This document shows positions 13,554 to 17,263 of a stretch of 17,263 nucleotides of DNA, one piece after another (the first letter of the stretch is position 1; each line of letters starts with the position of its first letter). The notes beneath the pieces are model-generated. The model saw nothing but the letters and a program-made list of their open reading frames with translations, was not told the origin of the DNA and did not search any database. Origin of the DNA: Pseudomonadota bacterium (GTDB lineage: Bacteria; Pseudomonadota; Gammaproteobacteria; Steroidobacterales; Steroidobacteraceae); contig JADIZR010000020.1 of the NCBI GenBank assembly GCA_016704655.1, forward strand, positions 1 to 17,263, read 5' to 3'. The position numbers were made by a program, and so were the translations under genes.

Positions 13554-16054
13554 TCTGGATCATCGCAATGCATCTGGCGCATAATGCGGCGGACAGGCGG
13601 CCGGTAACCGTCCCCGCTGGGCTGCGGGGAGGACCTCGCGACGGCCTGCCACCTGCATGGAGCCCGCATAACACGATCCGCACGCTGAGCCTGGCGCTCG
13701 CCTTGCCTTCGCCTGCTGGTGCCCGCGACGTTGCGCGGCCGACCCATCGGCCCACTTTCGATCCGCAGGGCAAGCAACCTTCCACGTTCACCCTTGAGCT
13801 GCGCAACGGCTTGAAGGCCGAGCTCCCGTTCGACGACAAGCGCGATTTCGACGAGGCGGCGCGTGGCTTCGTCGCCGCGCCGCCGTACAAGCAGATCATG
13901 GCCGACGCGGGCAACGTCGCCTGGGACATGGGCAGCTACCAGTGGCTGCTATCCGGCCAGGACTTCCCGAGCATCCACCCGTCGCTGCAGCGCCAGGCCG
14001 TGCTCAACATGGCCTACGGCCTCTACGAGGTGGTGCCGGGCCGCATCTACCAGGTGCGCGGCTTCGACCTGGCCAACATCAGCTTCATCAAGGGCGACAC
14101 CGGCTGGATCGTGTTCGATCCGCTGACCGCCAAGGAGACGGCGCGGGCCGCGCTCGAACTGATCAACGAGAGGCTGGGCAAGCGCCCGGTGGTCGGCGTC
14201 GTGTACTCGCATTCGCACGTCGACCACTGGGCCGGCGTGCGTGGCGTCGTCGACGAGGCTGACGTCGTCAGCGGCAAGGTCATGCTGATCGCTCCCGAAG
14301 GCTTCATGGAACACGCGATCGCCGAGAACGTGTTCGCCGGCAACGTCATGTCGCGGCGCAGCCAGGTGCAGTACGCCACGCTGCTGCAGCGCAACCCGTT
14401 CGGCCACGTGGACCAGGCGATCGGCAAGAACATCGCGAACGGCGCGGTGGGGCTGATCGCGCCGAACCGGCTGGTGAGCAAGGACATCGAGGAAGTCACG
14501 CTTGACGGCGTGAAGATGGTGTTCCAGGACGTTTCAGACACTGAGGCGCCGGTCGAGCTGAACACGTACTTCCCGCAGTTCAAGGCGCTGTGGTCGTCGG
14601 AGGTCGTCACCGGCACGATCCACAACATCTACACGCTGCGCGGCGCGGCGGTGCGCAACGCGCTCAACTGGTCGAAGCACATCAACACGGCGCTGTGGAA
14701 GTTCGGCCAGGAGGCCGAGGTGATGTTCGCCTCGCACAGCTGGCCGCGCTGGGGCAATGCCCGCATCCAGGAAGTGCTGCGCACGCAGCGCGACGCGTAC
14801 GCCAACCTCAACAACCAGGCGCTGCACTACGCCAACCAGGGCGTGACCATCAACGAGATCCACAACGTCTACCAGGTGCCGAAGAGCCTGCAGCAGCAGT
14901 GGGCGGCGCGCAGCTACCACGGCGCTGAGAAGAACAACGCCCGCGGCGTGATCAACCGCTTCCTCGGCCACTGGGACGGCAATCCCGCCAACCTCATTCC
15001 GCTCTCGCCGAGCGACTCCGCGCCGCTGTACGTCGAGATGATGGGCGGCAGCGACAAGATCATGGCCAAGGGCCGCGAGCTGCAGGCGCAGGGTAAGTAC
15101 CTCGAGTCCGTCGAGATCCTGAACAAGCTGGTGTTCGGCGAGCCGCGCAACCAGCCGGCCCGCGACCTGCTCGCCGACGCCTACGAGCAGCTCGGCTACC
15201 AGATGGAGAGCACCAGCTTGCGCAACTCGTTCCTGCAGGGCACGTACGAGCTGCGCTCGGGCATGCCCACCGGCACGGCGCCGAGCACCGGCAGCGCGGA
15301 CGTCGTCCGCTCCATGCCGACGGGTTTCTGGCTGGATTTCCTCGGCATCAGCATGGACCCGAAGCGGGCCGAGGGCATGAGCGTCACCATCAACCTCGTG
15401 CTGCCGGACATCGGCGAGAAGTACCTGGTCGAGCTGCGCAACGCCACGCTGACCAACATCGAGGGATTCCAGTCGCCGAAGCCCGATCTCACGCTGACTC
15501 TGAACCGTGCCGACCTGAACCGGGTCATGCTGGGCGTGGCGACCTTCGACAGCCTGGCCCAGGAGGGCAAGGCGCGCTTCGACGGCGACCGCACGGCGAT
15601 CTACAAGCTGCGCGACCTGATGGTCACCTTCACGCCGGACTTCGAGTTCATCCCGGGCTCGGCGCGCGAGCGGCGGCAGGTGCCGCCCGGCGGCCCCTTC
15701 GTGCTGCCCGATCCTGCCCCGGCACTTTCGGCGGGTGATTTGCCTGCGGCGGTGGCGCGAAGCGGCGGAAATCCGGCCGCAGGGCCGGGCGCGCGATGCA
15801 GGTGCCGGTGGTCGCCGAGTCCGGGTCAGTCAGTTGCAAACCATTGGAGGATCAATCATGACCGAGGTACGCAGGGCAGTTCGGGCAGCCTCAGCGACGA
15901 CGGCGTTCGCGGCGACCGCCCTCATCGCCAGCACCGCCCAGGCCGGCGGGCTGCTGCTCTACGAGTTCGGCACGGCCGAGCCTGGACTCGCCGCGGCCGG
16001 CTATGCCGCGCGCGCAGGATGCATCGACGGCGTTCACGAACCCGGCTGGCATGA
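13538..16054 (+). CDS. Alkyl/aryl-sulfatase, SdsA1-type metallo-beta-lactamase fold; both ends uncertain
   Basis: The frame spans 838 codons, well beyond the roughly 660 of typical secreted alkylsulfatases. The real protein probably covers residues 46-710. A hydrophobic stretch TLSLALALPSPAGA (about 49-62) looks like a signal peptide. The Zn-binding motif is SHSHVDHWAG, with His225, His227, Asp229 and His230. TEAPVELNTYFP, HNIYTLRGA and SHSWPRWG follow as family blocks. A TPR-like dimerisation domain lies at about 507-560 (GKYLESVEILNKLV) and an SCP2-like C-terminal domain at about 595-705. Such enzymes hydrolyse alkyl sulfates such as SDS to alcohols and sulfate. Residues 1-45 coincide with operator and hairpin DNA. 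After residue 710 the frame has no family similarity and runs about 200 bp into the porin gene, so a stop was probably lost by an indel. It is followed by the porin and faces a LysR regulator. Confidence 0.85.
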   Translation: MHGMHVWIIAMHLAHNAADRRPVTVPAGLRGGPRDGLPPAWSPHNTIRTLSLALALPSPAGARDVARPTHRPTFDPQGKQPSTFTLELRNGLKAELPFDDKRDFDEAARGFVAAPPYKQIMADAGNVAWDMGSYQWLLSGQDFPSIHPSLQRQAVLNMAYGLYEVVPGRIYQVRGFDLANISFIKGDTGWIVFDPLTAKETARAALELINERLGKRPVVGVVYSHSHVDHWAGVRGVVDEADVVSGKVMLIAPEGFMEHAIAENVFAGNVMSRRSQVQYATLLQRNPFGHVDQAIGKNIANGAVGLIAPNRLVSKDIEEVTLDGVKMVFQDVSDTEAPVELNTYFPQFKALWSSEVVTGTIHNIYTLRGAAVRNALNWSKHINTALWKFGQEAEVMFASHSWPRWGNARIQEVLRTQRDAYANLNNQALHYANQGVTINEIHNVYQVPKSLQQQWAARSYHGAEKNNARGVINRFLGHWDGNPANLIPLSPSDSAPLYVEMMGGSDKIMAKGRELQAQGKYLESVEILNKLVFGEPRNQPARDLLADAYEQLGYQMESTSLRNSFLQGTYELRSGMPTGTAPSTGSADVVRSMPTGFWLDFLGISMDPKRAEGMSVTINLVLPDIGEKYLVELRNATLTNIEGFQSPKPDLTLTLNRADLNRVMLGVATFDSLAQEGKARFDGDRTAIYKLRDLMVTFTPDFEFIPGSARERRQVPPGGPFVLPDPAPALSAGDLPAAVARSGGNPAAGPGARCRCRWSPSPGQSVANHWRINHDRGTQGSSGSLSDDGVRGDRPHRQHRPGRRAAALRVRHGRAWTRRGRLCRARRMHRRRSRTRLA
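13580..13585 (+). promoter_or_regulatory. Possible -10 element of the sulfatase promoter
   Basis: CATAAT lies 27 bp after operator copy 2. The upstream -35 region (near TGGATC) is poor, as is common for activator-dependent LysR-controlled promoters. Transcription would then begin near 13592, after the first three in-frame ATG codons. Confidence 0.35.
13611..13630 (+). other. Short hairpin in the sulfatase leader overlapping a GGGGAGGA motif
   Basis: TCCCCGC (13611-13617) pairs with GCGGGGA (13624-13630) around a 6-nt loop. The 3' arm overlaps the only Shine-Dalgarno-like purine stretch in the region (13626-13633), so the hairpin could mask a ribosome binding site. No properly spaced start codon follows. 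Confidence 0.35.
15844..15850 (+). promoter_or_regulatory. Ribosome binding site for the porin gene
   Basis: TGGAGGA, about 8 bp before the ATG at 15858, is a strong site. It supports a real start for the porin although the sulfatase frame is still open here. Confidence 0.65.
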
Positions 16055-17179
16055 CGCGCCTCGACGGCACCCAGGTGCTCGTGGGCGGCCAACTGATGTG
16101 GCTGAACACGCAGTTCTCGGTCGATGGCGCCAGCTCGCCGGGCCTAGGCAGCGGCGACGGCGGCCGCGCGTTCGGCTCGAACGGTTACGTCCCCGGCGGC
16201 GGCGCCTTCCTGACGCATCGAGTGTCGCCCGATCTCGCGCTGGGCTTCGCCGTGGCGGGCAACTTCGGCTCCATGCTGGACTACGAGGACGACTGGGCGG
16301 GTCGCTACCGCGTGCAGGACGCCGACCTGGTCGGCGTATCCGTGATGCCGTCGATCGCGTATCGCGTCAACGACAAGCTGTCGCTCGGCGCGGGCATCAA
16401 CGGCATGTACGGCATGTTCGACCAGAAGGTCGCGATCAACAACGCCGTGCCGTCGCTGGGCGACGGTCACCTCGAGATCGACGATGACACCTGGGGCTGG
16501 GGCGGCAATGTCGGCGTGCTGTACGAGCCGACGCCTGGCACGCGCCTCGGGCTCACCTACACGTCGGAGATCGACCTCGATTTCAGCGGCCCGGCGCAGT
16601 TTTCCGGGATCGGCCCGATCCTTGGCGCGCTGCTACAGTCGCGCGGCCTGCTCGATGCGCGCGTGGATGTCGGCGCCAAGGTGCCGCAGCAGGTGATGGG
16701 GAGCGTGTACACCGGAGATCGACGACCGCTGGGCCCTGATGGGCAACGTCGGCTGGCAGGACTGGTCGGAGTTCGGCGAGGTCGAGATCGGCATCGACAA
16801 TACGCAGAACCCGATCAGCCTAACGAACCCACTGTCGTTCGACGACACCTGGCACGTCGCGGTAGGCGCGCAGTACCGCACGAACAGCCAGTGGAAAGTG
16901 AACGTCGGTCTCGCCTACGACTCCGGGTTCCAGGACGGCAACGACGTCTCGCCGCTGTTCCCGGTCAACTCGGCGTGGCGGCTTGGTGCCGGCGGCGAAA
17001 AGCAGGCCAGCGAATCATTCAAGTGGGGATTCACGACGGCGCTGCTCTACGGCGGCAACATGGACGTCGACAAGCGCAGCACGCTGCCGCCGGTGCTCGG
17101 CGGGCGCGGCAACCTGGTCGGCTCGTACGACCAGTCGCTGGCCGTCGTGCTGACCGTGTACGGCAACTGGGCCCTGTGA
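15858..17179 (+). pseudogene. OmpP1/FadL-family outer-membrane porin, two frameshifts
   Basis: Three frames in sequence make one FadL-like protein of about 440 residues. The first, from the ATG at 15858, has a signal peptide ending in STAQA and the mature start GGLLLYEFGTAEPGLAAAGY with AARA. At about 16014 the reading shifts and continues with QDASTAFTNPAGMTRLDGTQ, the typical N-terminal plug region of the family, through a beta-barrel section (PGTRLGLTYTSEIDLDFSGP) to VMGSVYT. At about 16714 it shifts again into EIDDRWALMGNVGWQDWSEF and runs to the stop at 17179. Both shifts equal one extra base (or two missing). FadL-type porins import hydrophobic compounds such as fatty acids or aromatics; beside a sulfatase it could admit alkyl sulfates. 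It is either a decaying gene or contains sequence errors. Confidence 0.85.
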
Positions 17180-17242
17180 CCGGGCGCCCTGCGACGGGCA
17201 CTGGTCAGATCGTTGCGCACGTCGTCATCTGGGGAGATTGCC

Positions 17243-17263
17243 GTGAGTCGACGAATTCGGGCG
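17243..17263 (+). CDS. Possible start of a further gene, cut by the window edge
   Basis: A GGGGAG motif at 17231-17236 precedes a GTG at 17243, and the following codons (VSRRIRA) stay open to the edge. The basic start could begin a signal peptide. Only seven codons are visible, so the function cannot be given. Confidence 0.35.

Noticed and set aside
12999..17179. Programmed frameshifting as the explanation for the broken frames
   Set aside because: No slippery heptamers or downstream pseudoknot-like elements are evident at the joints, and the sites share no sequence; recent decay or sequencing error is simpler.

Overview
This is a high-GC stretch of a Gammaproteobacterium-like chromosome, probably near the Xanthomonadales/Nevskiales/Steroidobacter side, although no gene here fixes the taxon. 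The evidence is gene content and order: a leftward kdsD-kdsC-lptC-lptA-lptB-rpoN-hpf-rapZ operon, divergent ibaG-murA, then petA-petB-petC followed by sspA-sspB. All of these are typical of the class.

Layout. Positions 1-100 hold a decayed piece of an IS256-family transposase that runs off the left edge. Positions 101-180 are a 9-bp tandem repeat that touches the rapZ stop codon. From 6465 down to 179 the minus strand carries eight tightly packed genes for Kdo synthesis (kdsD, kdsC), LPS transport (lptC, lptA, lptB), sigma-54 (rpoN), ribosome hibernation (hpf) and the RNase adapter (rapZ). ptsN, usually found between hpf and rapZ in this operon, is absent. From 6569 to 8106 the plus strand carries ibaG and murA. 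The murA stop codon runs straight into a second array of the same repeat (8105-8242): a pure-purine arm with a strong G-quadruplex motif, then a pyrimidine arm. A clear -10 element at 8270 and a leader of about 120 nt precede petABC (cytochrome bc1 complex, 8401-11009). A GC-rich hairpin follows, then sspA and sspB.

The last 5 kb is accessory. A LysR-type regulator (minus strand, one frameshift) diverges from an alkyl/aryl-sulfatase of the SdsA1 type, which is followed by an OmpP1/FadL-like outer-membrane porin gene with two frameshifts. Two nearly identical palindromes (CATGCAKGGAATGCAT) lie in the divergent promoter region and fit a LysR operator. If intact, these genes would form an alkyl-sulfate uptake and hydrolysis unit: the porin admits the amphiphile, the sulfatase releases the alcohol, and the regulator controls expression. 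The frameshifts, plus a sulfatase frame that stays open about 200 bp into the porin gene, mean the locus is either decaying or contains sequence errors. A similar single-base problem affects the N-terminus of petB.

The most unusual signal is the dispersed 9-bp purine/pyrimidine repeat. It occurs twice, in the same orientation relative to the gene it follows, with the stop codon fused to the first repeat. It sits at exactly the two places where the expected conserved gene order breaks.
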